Origin: Mycobacterium sp. | GTDB taxonomy: Bacteria; Actinomycetota; Actinomycetes; Mycobacteriales; Mycobacteriaceae | Reading direction: 5' to 3' | NCBI RefSeq assembly: GCF_002863225.1 | Contig: NZ_PKEK01000041.1 | Location: forward strand, 186,001 to 250,000 | Length of the DNA stretch: 64,000 nt | Part shown: piece by piece, positions 9,659 to 18,439 of the stretch | Numbering within the stretch: position 1 is the first letter of the stretch | Layout: every line of letters begins with the position of its first letter | Notes under the pieces: model-generated | Seen by the model: only the letters and a program-made list of their open reading frames with translations | Databases searched by the model: none | Told to the model about the DNA's origin: nothing | Program-made: the position numbers and the translations under genes

Positions 9659-11989
9659 ATGCCATCCGTGCCGCCGGTTCGAATCTCCGCGCGTGCCGCC
9701 GGCGGGCCGGACACCAACGACTGCTCCGACCTGAGCGTGCGCGAAGCCGTCACCGCCGAGCTGACGGCGCTGCCGTTCCTGGGCGAGCTGAGCTGCCCGA
9801 CCTCGACCGTCGTCGCGGGATCGACAGAAGAATTGTTGTTCACCTACACCGTCGGCCAGTCCGGTATCGCCGACAGCGGGTGGCTCAAACTGTGCTTCCG
9901 GTTCTACTCGGACTGGGATCTGCAGACCGACGATCCGCAGGGACGGGACTTTGCCTCGGCGCGGCTGCTCAGTCGTTCGTTGAGTGGCCGGGCATCGGAG
10001 CAGTCGGCGGCGACGGCTCGACAGCTCAAGATTCGCTATGACGTCAAGGGTGGCGAACGTCCGTTCCAGAAGGCGTTGGTGATGCATGTCGTCGACGGCT
10101 ATCTGCGACCCGGGGACGTCGTCGAGATCCGGCTGGGGGATCGACGTTTCGGCGGTCCGGGCACCCGGGTCCAGACTTTCGTCGAGGACGAGTTCGAGTT
10201 CCATCTCTTCGTCGATCCATTAGGGACATCGCGAATGGCCCGCGCCGCGCGCTCGGTGCTCGCGATCGTCCCGGGCCCGCCCGCCCACCTTGCGGTCCAT
10301 GGCCCGCGACTGGTGCGTTCGGATTCCGGGACGGCCGATCTGCGTCTGCACCTCCAGGATCGCTGGGGCAACGCATGCCGCGACATCACCGCACACGCAT
10401 CGGCCCGGGTGAACGAAAAGACAGTGGCTGCAGCGGAATTCCCCGCCGAGGGATGGGTAGCTGTCGCGCTGACGGTCCCGGCCGGCTCACCCCGCGTCGA
10501 CGTCGCCGCCCGGACCGCGACCGACATCGTCGGTGAAGCCACCTGCTACCTGGACCAGATCGACGACTTTCCCTCGCCGCGGGCGCTTTTCGCGGACCTG
10601 CATGTGCACTCCAACGACACGGTGGGCACCCAGAACACCCCGTGGAATCTGGCCTACGGCCGCGACATCGGCGCACTCGATGTGATCGGCTACACCGCCA
10701 ACGATTTTCAGATCACCGACGACGTCTGGGCCGATGTGGTGCAGGCCTGCCGCGATGTCAACGATGACGGGCGACTGGTCTGCTACCCGGGAGTCGAATG
10801 GTGCGGCACGGCCGGTGTCGGCGGCGACCACAACGTCGTATTCCTCGGCGACGACACCACCTTGGCGCGATCGCTGGAATGGCACTCGGGCATGGCCTCG
10901 TCATCGCCGGTGCCACAGACCTGGCCGATCACCCAGCTGTACGCCGCGTACGACAAGGACCCGGACTCCTATCTGCTGATCCCGCATGTCGGTGGACGGC
11001 GGGCGATTCTCGACTGGCATCACCCGCAACTGGAGCGGTTGATCGAGGTGCACTCCGCGTGGGGCACCAGCCCCTGGTTCTTCGAGGACGCCATGGCGCG
11101 CGGATTGCGACTGGGCGCCAGCGCCGCCAGCGACGAGCATCGCGGCCGGCCGGGCGGTGGTGCGCCCGGTGCGAACATCTTCGGCGGCAACGGCGGACTC
11201 ACCGGCGTACTGGCGCCCGAGCTCACCCGCGAGGACGTCGGGAAATCGCTGCGTTCCAGACGGACCTGGGCGACCACCGGTGCACGCGCGGTGGCGCTGC
11301 TGCGCAGCGGCAAGCACTGGATGGGTGACGAGATCGACTGCACCGCAGACGAATTGACCGCCCAGTACGCGCTCTACGGGACGGCGGGGTGGGAGGATCT
11401 CCAGGTCTGGGATGCCTCGGGACTGCTGTATCGCCGCGACCTGCACGGTGAGACCGGACTGTCCGACACGCTGGTGCGGATCCGCTGGGGCGGTGCTCGG
11501 CACAAGGACCGCTACCGGTGGGCGACCTGGACGGGTGGGCTCAGGGTCGACGGTAGTGCTGTCGACGCCGTCATGCCTTGGGCGGCAACGCATCCCGAGC
11601 AGATGATCGCCCGCGACGGCGACGGTGTCAGCTGGCGCACCCAGACATTCGGAAGCGATATGGGTGTCATCGTCCGACTCGCCGATCTGGCCGGCGCCCG
11701 ACTCCGAATCGACACCAGCGTCGAGGAGGACGGCCTGCGCGCCGAACTGGCGGTCACCGGTGCCGAACTGCTGGACACCGGTGCGCGGGAGGTCGCCGTC
11801 GGCGGACTCAACCTGACCCTGCGGGTGGAGCGCATCGCCGACCCGACCGCCCTTCCCATCACCGTGAACGGAACCCTGGCGATCGATCTACCACCCGTCG
11901 ACAGTGCGGTCTACATGCGCGCACGCCAAGTCGACGGGCACCAGGTGTGGACCAGCCCACTTTTCCTCAATCGCGGCCGGGTCGAATAA
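9659..11989 (+). CDS. PHP-domain (DUF3604-like) metal-dependent hydrolase
   Basis: Predicted 776-residue cytoplasmic protein. The first 300 residues are beta-rich with no recognised fold. A PHP-type metallohydrolase core follows, beginning ADLHVHSNDTVGT with the HxH metal motif at residues 315 and 317, then CYPGVEWC, GGDHNVVF, LLIPHVGGRR and ASDEHRG, which supply further His and Asp ligands in family order. DUF3604 proteins resemble this but have no established substrate; a phosphoester or related ester is the default expectation. The start is uncertain: ATG 9659 and GTG 9635 are both possible and neither has a clear ribosome site. It is the first gene of an operon with a sulfonate-type transporter; its stop overlaps the leader-peptide ATG. 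Confidence 0.7.
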   Translation: MPSVPPVRISARAAGGPDTNDCSDLSVREAVTAELTALPFLGELSCPTSTVVAGSTEELLFTYTVGQSGIADSGWLKLCFRFYSDWDLQTDDPQGRDFASARLLSRSLSGRASEQSAATARQLKIRYDVKGGERPFQKALVMHVVDGYLRPGDVVEIRLGDRRFGGPGTRVQTFVEDEFEFHLFVDPLGTSRMARAARSVLAIVPGPPAHLAVHGPRLVRSDSGTADLRLHLQDRWGNACRDITAHASARVNEKTVAAAEFPAEGWVAVALTVPAGSPRVDVAARTATDIVGEATCYLDQIDDFPSPRALFADLHVHSNDTVGTQNTPWNLAYGRDIGALDVIGYTANDFQITDDVWADVVQACRDVNDDGRLVCYPGVEWCGTAGVGGDHNVVFLGDDTTLARSLEWHSGMASSSPVPQTWPITQLYAAYDKDPDSYLLIPHVGGRRAILDWHHPQLERLIEVHSAWGTSPWFFEDAMARGLRLGASAASDEHRGRPGGGAPGANIFGGNGGLTGVLAPELTREDVGKSLRSRRTWATTGARAVALLRSGKHWMGDEIDCTADELTAQYALYGTAGWEDLQVWDASGLLYRRDLHGETGLSDTLVRIRWGGARHKDRYRWATWTGGLRVDGSAVDAVMPWAATHPEQMIARDGDGVSWRTQTFGSDMGVIVRLADLAGARLRIDTSVEEDGLRAELAVTGAELLDTGAREVAVGGLNLTLRVERIADPTALPITVNGTLAIDLPPVDSAVYMRARQVDGHQVWTSPLFLNRGRVE

Positions 11990-12069
11990 TGCTGGGCACC
12001 AAGGCCTGCTACCTGACTCGACGTCTGTACGTCGACCTGCATCGCGTCACCTCGGCCTCCTGTCGCTGA
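11989..12069 (+). CDS. Cysteine-ending putative leader peptide (26 aa)
   Basis: The small ORF starts at an ATG that shares its A with the TAA stop of the PHP gene. It encodes 26 residues ending LTRRLYVDLHRVTSASCR. The arrangement basic residues, then (H/Y)VDL-x-R-(V)-x-SA-x-C-R, matches the actinobacterial 'putative leader peptide' family that precedes sulfur assimilation and transport genes. In mycobacteria, cysteine-rich small ORFs are known to attenuate downstream genes in response to cysteine. It lies 77 bases upstream of the substrate-binding protein gene, so ribosome behaviour at its C-terminal Cys codon could set transporter expression. It supports a sulfur role for the transporter. 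Confidence 0.75.
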   Translation: MLGTKACYLTRRLYVDLHRVTSASCR

Positions 12070-12146
12070 CCGGACGGTCAGGCCCCGTCTCACCCGACGC
12101 GGTAAATGGCCGCAGACCGATCATCCCTCTCGCCTCAAGGAGAACC

Positions 12147-13166
12147 ATGGCGCCTCGCCCCCTCGCTCGCTCGGTGATGGCGGTCGCGCTCACCGCCGCG
12201 ACGCTGACCGGCTGCGGACACTCCGCCTCGACCGACCGCGGCGCTCACCTCACCCTGCGACTCGGCTATCTGACCCGGATCACGCACGCCTCGGCGCTGG
12301 TCGGTATCGACCGAGGCCTGTTCGCCAAAAACCTCGGTCCGGGAACAACGCTGGACGCCCAGCCGTTCGGGCAGGGCACCGCCGAAGCGACTGCACTGTT
12401 GTCCGGCAAGATCGATGCCGCCTACGTCGGGCCCAACCCGGCGTTCAATGCGTGGCAGAAATCCGGCGGGACGGCGATCAAGATCGTCTCCGGGTCCGCG
12501 CAGGGCGGAACGTCATTCGTCGTCAAACCCGACATCAAATCCGCTGAGGATCTCCGCGGCAAGACCGTGGCCGACCCGGCGCTGGGCGGCAACCACGATG
12601 TCCTGCTGCGAAGTTGGCTGAAAGAACACGGTTTACAGACCAACAAGCAGGGTGGTGGTGACGTCTTCGTCAAACCCACCAAGCCGGAATCGGCCATCGT
12701 GCAGGAGTTCACCGCCAATCAGATCGCGGGCGCCGTGGAGTCCGCTCCCTACGACGTGCAGATGGTCAAGGACGGCGGTGTCCGACTGTGGCCAGACCTC
12801 GGAACGATCACCATCCTGGTGGTGCGTCAAGAATTCCTGGCCGCACATCCCGACGCCGTGGCGGCGCTGCTGCGCGGTCAGATCGAAGCCGACGAGCTGA
12901 TCCACACCAACCCCGTTGCGGCGCAACAATCGGCGAACAACGCACTGGCCAAGAGCGTCGGCAAAGGCCTGGACGCCGATGTGCTCGACGCCTCTTTTCG
13001 GGAGACGACGTTCACCAACGATCCCGATGCCGCATCCCTCAACGACCTGGCCCGAAAGTCGGTATCGGTCGGGTTGCTGGACCCGATCGACCTGAAAGGC
13101 CTTTTCGATCTCGCACCGCTCAACCGCGTGCTGCAGTCGACCGGTCGCCCCCAGGTCAATTCATGA
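12147..13166 (+). CDS. Sulfonate/aliphatic organosulfur ABC transporter, substrate-binding lipoprotein
   Basis: Predicted 339-residue SsuA/TauA/nitrate-type binding protein. The start is ATG 12147, preceded by AAGGAGA. The signal peptide ends in the lipobox L-T-G-C with the lipidated Cys at about residue 25, so the mature protein is anchored on the outer face of the membrane. Typical family segments are LRLGYLTRITHASALVGIDRG, GKIDAAYVGPNP and EDLRGKTVADPALGGNHDVLL. The ATPase and permease genes follow with overlapping codons. Sulfonate or sulfate-ester uptake is favoured over nitrate or taurine because of the cysteine leader peptide and LysR regulator upstream. No desulfonating monooxygenase is encoded in the same operon. 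Confidence 0.88.
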   Translation: MAPRPLARSVMAVALTAATLTGCGHSASTDRGAHLTLRLGYLTRITHASALVGIDRGLFAKNLGPGTTLDAQPFGQGTAEATALLSGKIDAAYVGPNPAFNAWQKSGGTAIKIVSGSAQGGTSFVVKPDIKSAEDLRGKTVADPALGGNHDVLLRSWLKEHGLQTNKQGGGDVFVKPTKPESAIVQEFTANQIAGAVESAPYDVQMVKDGGVRLWPDLGTITILVVRQEFLAAHPDAVAALLRGQIEADELIHTNPVAAQQSANNALAKSVGKGLDADVLDASFRETTFTNDPDAASLNDLARKSVSVGLLDPIDLKGLFDLAPLNRVLQSTGRPQVNS

Positions 13167-13939
13167 GTCCGGCGACGACCACCGACCGGAAAGTGGTGGC
13201 GGACGGCGTCGTCACGCTCGAGTCCGTTTCGAAGACCTACGGTCGCGGCGGCGCGGCGGTCGAGGCCCTCACCGACGTGTCGATCGCCGTGGCGAGGGGT
13301 GAGTTCGTCTGCTTCGTCGGGCCGTCGGGTTGCGGCAAGAGCTCCCTGCTGTCGTTGGTCGCCGGACTCGACCAGCCCACCTCCGGCGAGGTCCGCACCG
13401 CAGATCGACAGATAGCGTTCATGTTTCAAGAGCCGGCACTGTTTCCGTGGCTGACGGCGGCCGCCAACATCGAGCTGGCGCTGCGGGCCCGCAAGCTGCC
13501 GAAGGGTGAGCGACAGACCCGGGTGGCCGAACTGCTGGAGATGGTGGGTCTGGCAAGCTTCGCCGCCGCCCGGCCCCATCAGCTTTCAGGCGGAATGCGG
13601 CAGCGGGTCGCCCTGGCGCGGGCGCTGGCGCAGGACGCCGACGTGCTGTTGATGGACGAACCCTTCGGTGCGCTCGACGCGATCACCCGCAATCTGCTGC
13701 ACGGCGAGCTCGAACGTTTGGTGGCCGAAACGGGTTTGACAGTTCTGTTCGTGACGCACAACGTCGGTGAAGCGGTGCGACTCGGCGATCGGGTGATCGT
13801 GCTGAGCGGCCGCCCGGGCCGGATCGTCGCCGAACACACCGTCGATCTCCCGCGACCGCGACGCACGGAGAGTTCGCAGTTCGCCGGCCTGACGGCGGCG
13901 ATCACCGCCGGCCTGCAGGGGACACACGATGGTGCTTAG
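13163..13939 (+). CDS. SsuB-like ABC transporter ATP-binding protein
   Basis: Predicted 258-residue ATPase of the nitrate/sulfonate/taurine class. It shows Walker A GPSGCGKSS, Q-loop FMFQEPALFPW, signature LSGGMRQR, Walker B VLLMDEPFGALD and the switch His in FVTHNVGEAV. The start is ATG 13163, overlapping the binding-protein stop (ATGA). An open frame extends upstream through the binding-protein gene but is only a shadow. It powers import by the permease that follows, whose start overlaps its last 11 bases. Confidence 0.93.
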   Translation: MSPATTTDRKVVADGVVTLESVSKTYGRGGAAVEALTDVSIAVARGEFVCFVGPSGCGKSSLLSLVAGLDQPTSGEVRTADRQIAFMFQEPALFPWLTAAANIELALRARKLPKGERQTRVAELLEMVGLASFAAARPHQLSGGMRQRVALARALAQDADVLLMDEPFGALDAITRNLLHGELERLVAETGLTVLFVTHNVGEAVRLGDRVIVLSGRPGRIVAEHTVDLPRPRRTESSQFAGLTAAITAGLQGTHDGA

Positions 13940-14777
13940 CGAGGTGACCGGCACGGCCGCGGACGAGTCGCGTCGGCCCACCGAGTCGGCGGTGCGGCGA
14001 CGGGCGCGCTCGCTGTGGGCCCCGGGGGTGGGACTACTCGTGGTGCTTGCGCTGTGGCAGATCGTGTATCTGACCGGGTGGAAGCCGTCCTTCGTGCTGC
14101 CCAGCCCGGCGGCCGCGCTGGCCAGCCTCTGGACCCAGGCTCACCAGCCGGTGCTGTGGCAGGCCATCGCGACCACCATGGGCAGGGCCGTCTACGGATT
14201 CGGCTTGGCGGTGGTGATCGGCCTCGCCGTGGGAATTGTGGTCTCGCGCAGCAGGATCGTGCGGGCGGCGTTCGGGCCGCTCATCACCGGCATGCAGACG
14301 ATGCCGGCCATCGCGTGGTTTCCCTTCGCGATCATTTTCTTCGGTCTCACCACGTCGGCCATCTTGTTCGTCATCGTGATCGGTACGGCACCCGCGATTG
14401 CGGTGGCGGTGATCGCCGGTAGCGACCACATCCCGGTGCTGCTGCGCCGTGCGGCAACGATGATGGGGCTGCGAGGTTTCGCCCTGTACCGGCATCTGAT
14501 CCTGCCGGCCTCACTGCCCGTCTTCGTGACCGGTCTCAAACAGGGCTGGGCGTTCGCCTGGCGGAGCCTGATGTCCGGGGAGTTGGTCGTGATCGTGGCC
14601 AACACGGCGTCCATCGGCGTTCTGCTGGAGAACGCGCAGAACCTCTCCGACATGCCGTCCGCGATCGCGATCATGATCGTCATCCTGGCTCTCGGAATAG
14701 TCATCGACGGGCTTTTCACGGTTCTGGACAACGCGATTCGTCGTCGGCGGGGCCTGCTCGGGGCCGACGACTCGTGA
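13929..14777 (+). CDS. SsuC-like ABC transporter permease
   Basis: Predicted 282-residue inner-membrane permease with about six hydrophobic helices, starting at GVGLLVVLALWQIVYLTG. The binding-protein-dependent permease EAA-type loop is visible in AATMMGLRGFALYRHLILPASLPVF. It should form a homodimer with the preceding ATPase. It overlaps the ATPase gene by 11 bases and the phosphoesterase gene by 4 (GTGA), so all four are translationally coupled. Confidence 0.92.
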   Translation: MVLSEVTGTAADESRRPTESAVRRRARSLWAPGVGLLVVLALWQIVYLTGWKPSFVLPSPAAALASLWTQAHQPVLWQAIATTMGRAVYGFGLAVVIGLAVGIVVSRSRIVRAAFGPLITGMQTMPAIAWFPFAIIFFGLTTSAILFVIVIGTAPAIAVAVIAGSDHIPVLLRRAATMMGLRGFALYRHLILPASLPVFVTGLKQGWAFAWRSLMSGELVVIVANTASIGVLLENAQNLSDMPSAIAIMIVILALGIVIDGLFTVLDNAIRRRRGLLGADDS

Positions 14778-15853
14778 CACCCCAGCCGTTGCGGTTGTGG
14801 GCGTTCGGAGACGCCCATGTCGGTACCGATCGGCAGCACGGCAGAAGCAGCCTGGCCGAGGCGATTTCGCAATCCGAGCTGGGTGGGGCCGAGGGAGGTC
14901 CGCCGTTCGACTGGGACATCGCCATCGACGTGGGCGACATGTCCGGATCGCATCACAGCTTGCCCGACGACACCGAGGGCGAAGAAGTGGTCAAGCAGTT
15001 CGCCGCGCTGCGGAACCATCGCCGCGAGGACGTCTACAGCGTGTGCGGCAACCACGACCGCAGCGGGCTGGACGAACCCGAGGCGTGGTGGTGGCGCAAG
15101 TGGGTCGACCCACTCGGCGAGCACACCGAGTTCTCCGGTGTCGACCCGGCCGCCCGCCCCTACCGGGTGCAGGGCAGCTGGGAGCGGTACAGCTTCCGGG
15201 TGGGCAATCTGCTGTTCCTGATGATGAGCGACCGCAACGAGCCCAGCCAGCACGTCGGCCGCGGAACGCTCGGTGGCAATCCCGGCGGGGTGGTCAGCGG
15301 TGAGACGTTCGACTGGTGGGCGTCGATGGTCGACGACAATCCCGACGCGGTCATCGTGTCGGTGCATCACTACGTCCTCAAGGACACCACCGTCGCCTCG
15401 GGCGAATGGGAGGGCGTCCGCCGCTCTGCCACCGGCGAATTGGTCGAGCACTATCACCGGCCGTTCGAACAGGGCACGCCCAACGGCGCCTCATACCTCT
15501 ACTGGGTGGACAGCAAGCCGGATTCGGCGGCGTTCGAATCGTTTCTCGCCACCCGTCCGGGCCGGGTGGCGCTGTGGCTCGCCGGTCACACCCACACCCA
15601 TCCGGAGGATTCTTTCGGCGGCAAGACGCACATCGAACAGCGTTGGGGGACATGGTTTCTCAACGTCGCATCGCTGAGCCGCCATCACATGCCGATCACC
15701 ACGCTGCCGATCAGCCGGCTGTTGACGTTCGAGCCGGGTAGCGCTCAGGTGCGGGTGCAGTGCTATCTGCACACCAGTCAGTTCGCGCCGCAGGGTTGGT
15801 ACGAGAAGTCCGAGCAGACGCTGACGCTGAATCGACCGTTCAGCTGGACCTGA
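14774..15853 (+). CDS. Calcineurin-like metallophosphoesterase
   Basis: Predicted 359-residue dinuclear metallohydrolase. The metal-ligand blocks appear in order: FGDAHVG (D-x-H), DVGDMSG (GD), VCGNHDR (GNHD), a later VHHY, and LAGHTHTH (GHxH). The start is GTG 14774, overlapping the permease stop. No signal peptide is seen, so it acts in the cytoplasm. The family includes phosphodiesterases, phosphatases and some sulfatase-like activities, so its place in a sulfonate-type operon is unexplained. It may remove a phosphate or sulfate group from the imported compound. Its 3' end overlaps the convergent isochorismatase-fold gene by 14 bases. Confidence 0.85.
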   Translation: MTPQPLRLWAFGDAHVGTDRQHGRSSLAEAISQSELGGAEGGPPFDWDIAIDVGDMSGSHHSLPDDTEGEEVVKQFAALRNHRREDVYSVCGNHDRSGLDEPEAWWWRKWVDPLGEHTEFSGVDPAARPYRVQGSWERYSFRVGNLLFLMMSDRNEPSQHVGRGTLGGNPGGVVSGETFDWWASMVDDNPDAVIVSVHHYVLKDTTVASGEWEGVRRSATGELVEHYHRPFEQGTPNGASYLYWVDSKPDSAAFESFLATRPGRVALWLAGHTHTHPEDSFGGKTHIEQRWGTWFLNVASLSRHHMPITTLPISRLLTFEPGSAQVRVQCYLHTSQFAPQGWYEKSEQTLTLNRPFSWT

Positions 15854-16457
15854 TGTCGGCCAGGAGTTCCTCGGTGGAGACCACGGCAGTCGCATAGTTG
15901 GGAATGTTGACTTCGAGTGCGGCGTGCATCTCGGCGTCGGAGTAGCTGGCGGTCGCGTCGTTGACCACGGTGACCTCGTAGCCCAGTTCCGCGCCGAAAC
16001 GAACGGTCGCCTCGAGACAGGTGTGGGCAATCAACCCGATCATGATCAGCTGGTGAATTCCGTACCTCTTCAGCAACACGTCCAAATCGGTATTCGCGAA
16101 ACCGCTCGAACACCAATGTTCTTGCGCGACGACGTCTCCTTGCCGGGGTTCGAACTCGCTGCGCAGCCGACCACCCCACGTTCCCTCTTCGAAGGTCTTT
16201 CGCGACCAGGCCGCTTTCTGAATCGGCGCGATGGACCGCCAGTTCTCGTAGTCACCGGGCCGGTATCGGTGATGCAGTGCGTAGAAGACCTGGATCTCGG
16301 CCGACCGGGCCGCCTCCAGCACCTGGCTCATGTGCTGCACACAGCCGTTGGCTTCGGCGATTCCTTTCAGGCGGTCCCACACCTTGCCGCCCTCGGAGAT
16401 GAAGTCGTTGTACGGGTCGATGACGATGAGGCCCGTGGTGGTGCTGCGGTATTTCAT
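15840..16457 (-). CDS. Isochorismatase-fold cysteine hydrolase
   Basis: Predicted 205-residue hydrolase of the isochorismatase/nicotinamidase superfamily. The N-terminal catalytic Asp lies in LIVIDPYNDF and the nucleophilic Cys in IGLIAHTCLEATVR. A Lys expected for the triad is probable around the AAWSRKTF segment. The start is ATG 16457; the open frame beyond it is a shadow of the divergent monooxygenase. Substrates in this family include amides, carbamates and isochorismate. Although siderophore genes are nearby, salicylate is made by MbtI without an isochorismatase. The gene more likely belongs with the divergent catabolic operon, with which it shares a 75-base control region. Confidence 0.82.
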   Translation of the reverse strand: MKYRSTTTGLIVIDPYNDFISEGGKVWDRLKGIAEANGCVQHMSQVLEAARSAEIQVFYALHHRYRPGDYENWRSIAPIQKAAWSRKTFEEGTWGGRLRSEFEPRQGDVVAQEHWCSSGFANTDLDVLLKRYGIHQLIMIGLIAHTCLEATVRFGAELGYEVTVVNDATASYSDAEMHAALEVNIPNYATAVVSTEELLADIRSS

Positions 16458-16497
16458 CCGCTCGACTCTGCTCCACCACCGCTGAGAGCACCAGTGT

Positions 16498-16521
16498 TTA
16501 CATATCGAGGTGCGTATGTAA
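16498..16521. promoter_or_regulatory. Candidate operator, inverted repeat TTACATA-N10-TATGTAA
   Basis: Perfect 7-base arms separated by 10 bases lie between the divergent hydrolase (start 16457) and the monooxygenase (start 16533). The flanks extend the symmetry to TGTTTACATA and TATGTAACA. The AT-rich arms stand out from the local GC content. This size is typical of TetR or GntR operators, but neither regulator is encoded beside it. Confidence 0.6.
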
Positions 16522-16532
16522 CATTGCTGACT

Positions 16533-18002
16533 ATGGTCGCGTCGGCGAGGAAGCTGCGGGTCGGCGTCATCGGCGCCGGTCCCGGTGGCATCGCGATGGG
16601 CATCCAACTGGCGCAGGCCGGCTATGACTTCACCATCTTCGAGCGTGGCGACGGGTTCGGCGGGACCTGGCGCAACAACACCTACCCGGGCGCGGCCTGT
16701 GACGTGCCGTCGCACTTCTACTCGTTCTCGTTCGCGCTCAACCCGTACTGGAGCAAGACCTACGCGAACCAGCCGGAGATCCTTGCCTACTTGGAGAAGG
16801 TCGCCCACGACCACGGCCTCGCTCAGCATCTGCGGACCGACACCACCGTCACCGCGTTGCGATGGTCGGATGCCGACGCCCGCTGGACGATCGACACCGA
16901 GCAGGGGGAGCGGCACGAGGTCGACATCGTCGTCAGCGCCGTCGGCATGCTCGACATCCCCAACATTCCGGCCATCCCGGGCCGGGAATCCTTTGGCGGC
17001 AGGGTGTTTCATTCGTCGCGGTGGGACCACTCGAAATCGACGGCCGGGGAGCGGGTTGCGTCGATCGGCACCGGGGCCAGCGCTGTGCAGTACGTTCCGG
17101 CGATCGCAGCGGAGACCGAGCACCTGACCGTTTTCCAGCGCACCCCGATCTGGGTGGCGCCGCGGTTCGACGATCCGTTCACCCCGGATCAGCAAGCGTT
17201 GTTCGCGAGCGATCCGGTTGAGGCGCTCAAGGTTCGCGACGCCGCCTTCCAGCAGTACGAGGCAGCCGACTTCGACGCGGAATCCGACATGACCAAGATG
17301 CTGACCGACATGTCCTACGGCTACCTGATGAAGAAGGTGCAAGACCCGGAGTTGCAGTCGAAGTTGTTGCCCGACTACCCCGTCGGATGCAAGCGACCGC
17401 TGCAGTCCAAGACGTGGTTCCCGGTGTTCGCGCTGCCGAACGTCCGATTGGAAACCGAGCCCATCGTCGCCTTCACCGAACAGGGTCTGCGCACCGCGGA
17501 CGGTGTGGAGCATCCCGTCGACACGGTGATCTTCGGAACCGGTTTCAAGGCCGCGGATTATCTGAGCAGTCTCGAGGTGTACGGCCGCGGTGGTCGACGA
17601 CTCCACGACGAATGGTCGGACGGCGCCGAGGCCTATCTTGGTACCGCGGTGCCGGGCTACCCGAATCTGTTCACCCTCTACGGACCGAACACCAACGGGA
17701 TCACGTCGATGATCTACATCCTGGAGGCGCAGGCCGAATTCGTGCGCCGGCTGCTCGACACGATGGGCAGGGAGGCCATCGCGGCGGTGGACGTCAAGCG
17801 CGGCCCGCACGACGAGTTCAACGCCGAGATACAGGCCGCGCTCGACACCACAGTATGGGCGGCCAACTGCAGCAACTACTTTCGCCATCCCAGCGGCAAG
17901 ATGGTGACTCAATATCCCTACAGCGGGGCGATGTTCGCGCAGCGCCTGGCCGCGGTGACCCTGGACGTCTTCGATACCTCTGCACAGGGGGAGAGCGCGT
18001 GA
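16533..18002 (+). CDS. Flavin-containing Baeyer-Villiger-type monooxygenase
   Basis: Predicted 489-residue FAD/NADPH monooxygenase, paralogous in type to the one at 4321-5820. It has an FAD site GAGPGGIAMG (residues about 14-23), GGTWRNNTYPGAACDVPS, the Baeyer-Villiger fingerprint FGGRVFHSSRW exactly fitting F-x-G-x3-H-x3-W, and an NADPH site GTGASAVQ. The start is ATG 16533, immediately downstream of the inverted repeat; the long upstream open frame is spurious. It leads an operon with a VOC protein, an SDR and probably an LLM oxidoreductase. Together these suggest breakdown of a cyclic or aromatic ketone, but no specific substrate is indicated. Confidence 0.9.
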   Translation: MVASARKLRVGVIGAGPGGIAMGIQLAQAGYDFTIFERGDGFGGTWRNNTYPGAACDVPSHFYSFSFALNPYWSKTYANQPEILAYLEKVAHDHGLAQHLRTDTTVTALRWSDADARWTIDTEQGERHEVDIVVSAVGMLDIPNIPAIPGRESFGGRVFHSSRWDHSKSTAGERVASIGTGASAVQYVPAIAAETEHLTVFQRTPIWVAPRFDDPFTPDQQALFASDPVEALKVRDAAFQQYEAADFDAESDMTKMLTDMSYGYLMKKVQDPELQSKLLPDYPVGCKRPLQSKTWFPVFALPNVRLETEPIVAFTEQGLRTADGVEHPVDTVIFGTGFKAADYLSSLEVYGRGGRRLHDEWSDGAEAYLGTAVPGYPNLFTLYGPNTNGITSMIYILEAQAEFVRRLLDTMGREAIAAVDVKRGPHDEFNAEIQAALDTTVWAANCSNYFRHPSGKMVTQYPYSGAMFAQRLAAVTLDVFDTSAQGESA

Positions 18003-18439
18003 ACGGTATCCACCACACAGCGATCGTGACCACCGATGTCGATCGCGCGCTGCGCTTTTGGCGCGATGGTCTGGGTCTCGAGATCATCTTCGATCACGTC
18101 TTCCGGGGCGATTGGCCGACGCTGTTCGACGCGACGAACGACAAGCTTCGCTCGATCTTCCTCGGCGATCCGGCCGCGCTGGACGGTGGACTGGTCGAAC
18201 TGGTCGTCTTCGACGAGTCGGCGCCCGCGACCGAATCGGTTGCGGGACCGACGCCGGGGTTCTTCCTCGTCTCGTTGAACCGTGACGTCGGGCCGGCACT
18301 GGGCCGACTGGCAGAGCTGGGATTCGCCGACGGAGTCCGGCGGATCACGGTCCCGGCACCGGAGGGCAAACAGGTGGAAATGGCCGTGGTGGTAGCGCCG
18401 GACGGTGTCCGGGTCGAGTTGATCGGCCCGGCGCGATGA
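17999..18439 (+). CDS. VOC (glyoxalase/dioxygenase fold) protein
   Basis: Predicted 146-residue vicinal-oxygen-chelate protein. The N-terminal metal-ligand His lies in GIHHTAIVTTD, the fold repeat ends with VVVAPDGVRVELIGP, and the C-terminal Glu ligand lies in RVELI. The start is GTG 17999, overlapping the monooxygenase stop. VOC proteins include glyoxalase I, extradiol dioxygenases and epimerases. In this operon an isomerase, lyase or ring-cleavage role is possible. It overlaps the following SDR by 4 bases. Confidence 0.83.
   Translation: MNGIHHTAIVTTDVDRALRFWRDGLGLEIIFDHVFRGDWPTLFDATNDKLRSIFLGDPAALDGGLVELVVFDESAPATESVAGPTPGFFLVSLNRDVGPALGRLAELGFADGVRRITVPAPEGKQVEMAVVVAPDGVRVELIGPAR

Noticed and set aside
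11904..12146. Longer start for the sulfonate-binding lipoprotein
   Set aside because: The extension would bury the lipoprotein signal peptide and overlap the PHP gene, while ATG 12147 has AAGGAGA in place.
16458..17912. N-terminal extension of the isochorismatase-fold gene to a 690-residue protein
   Set aside because: The extension is antisense to the flavin monooxygenase with its intact motifs, and the family start fits ATG 16457.
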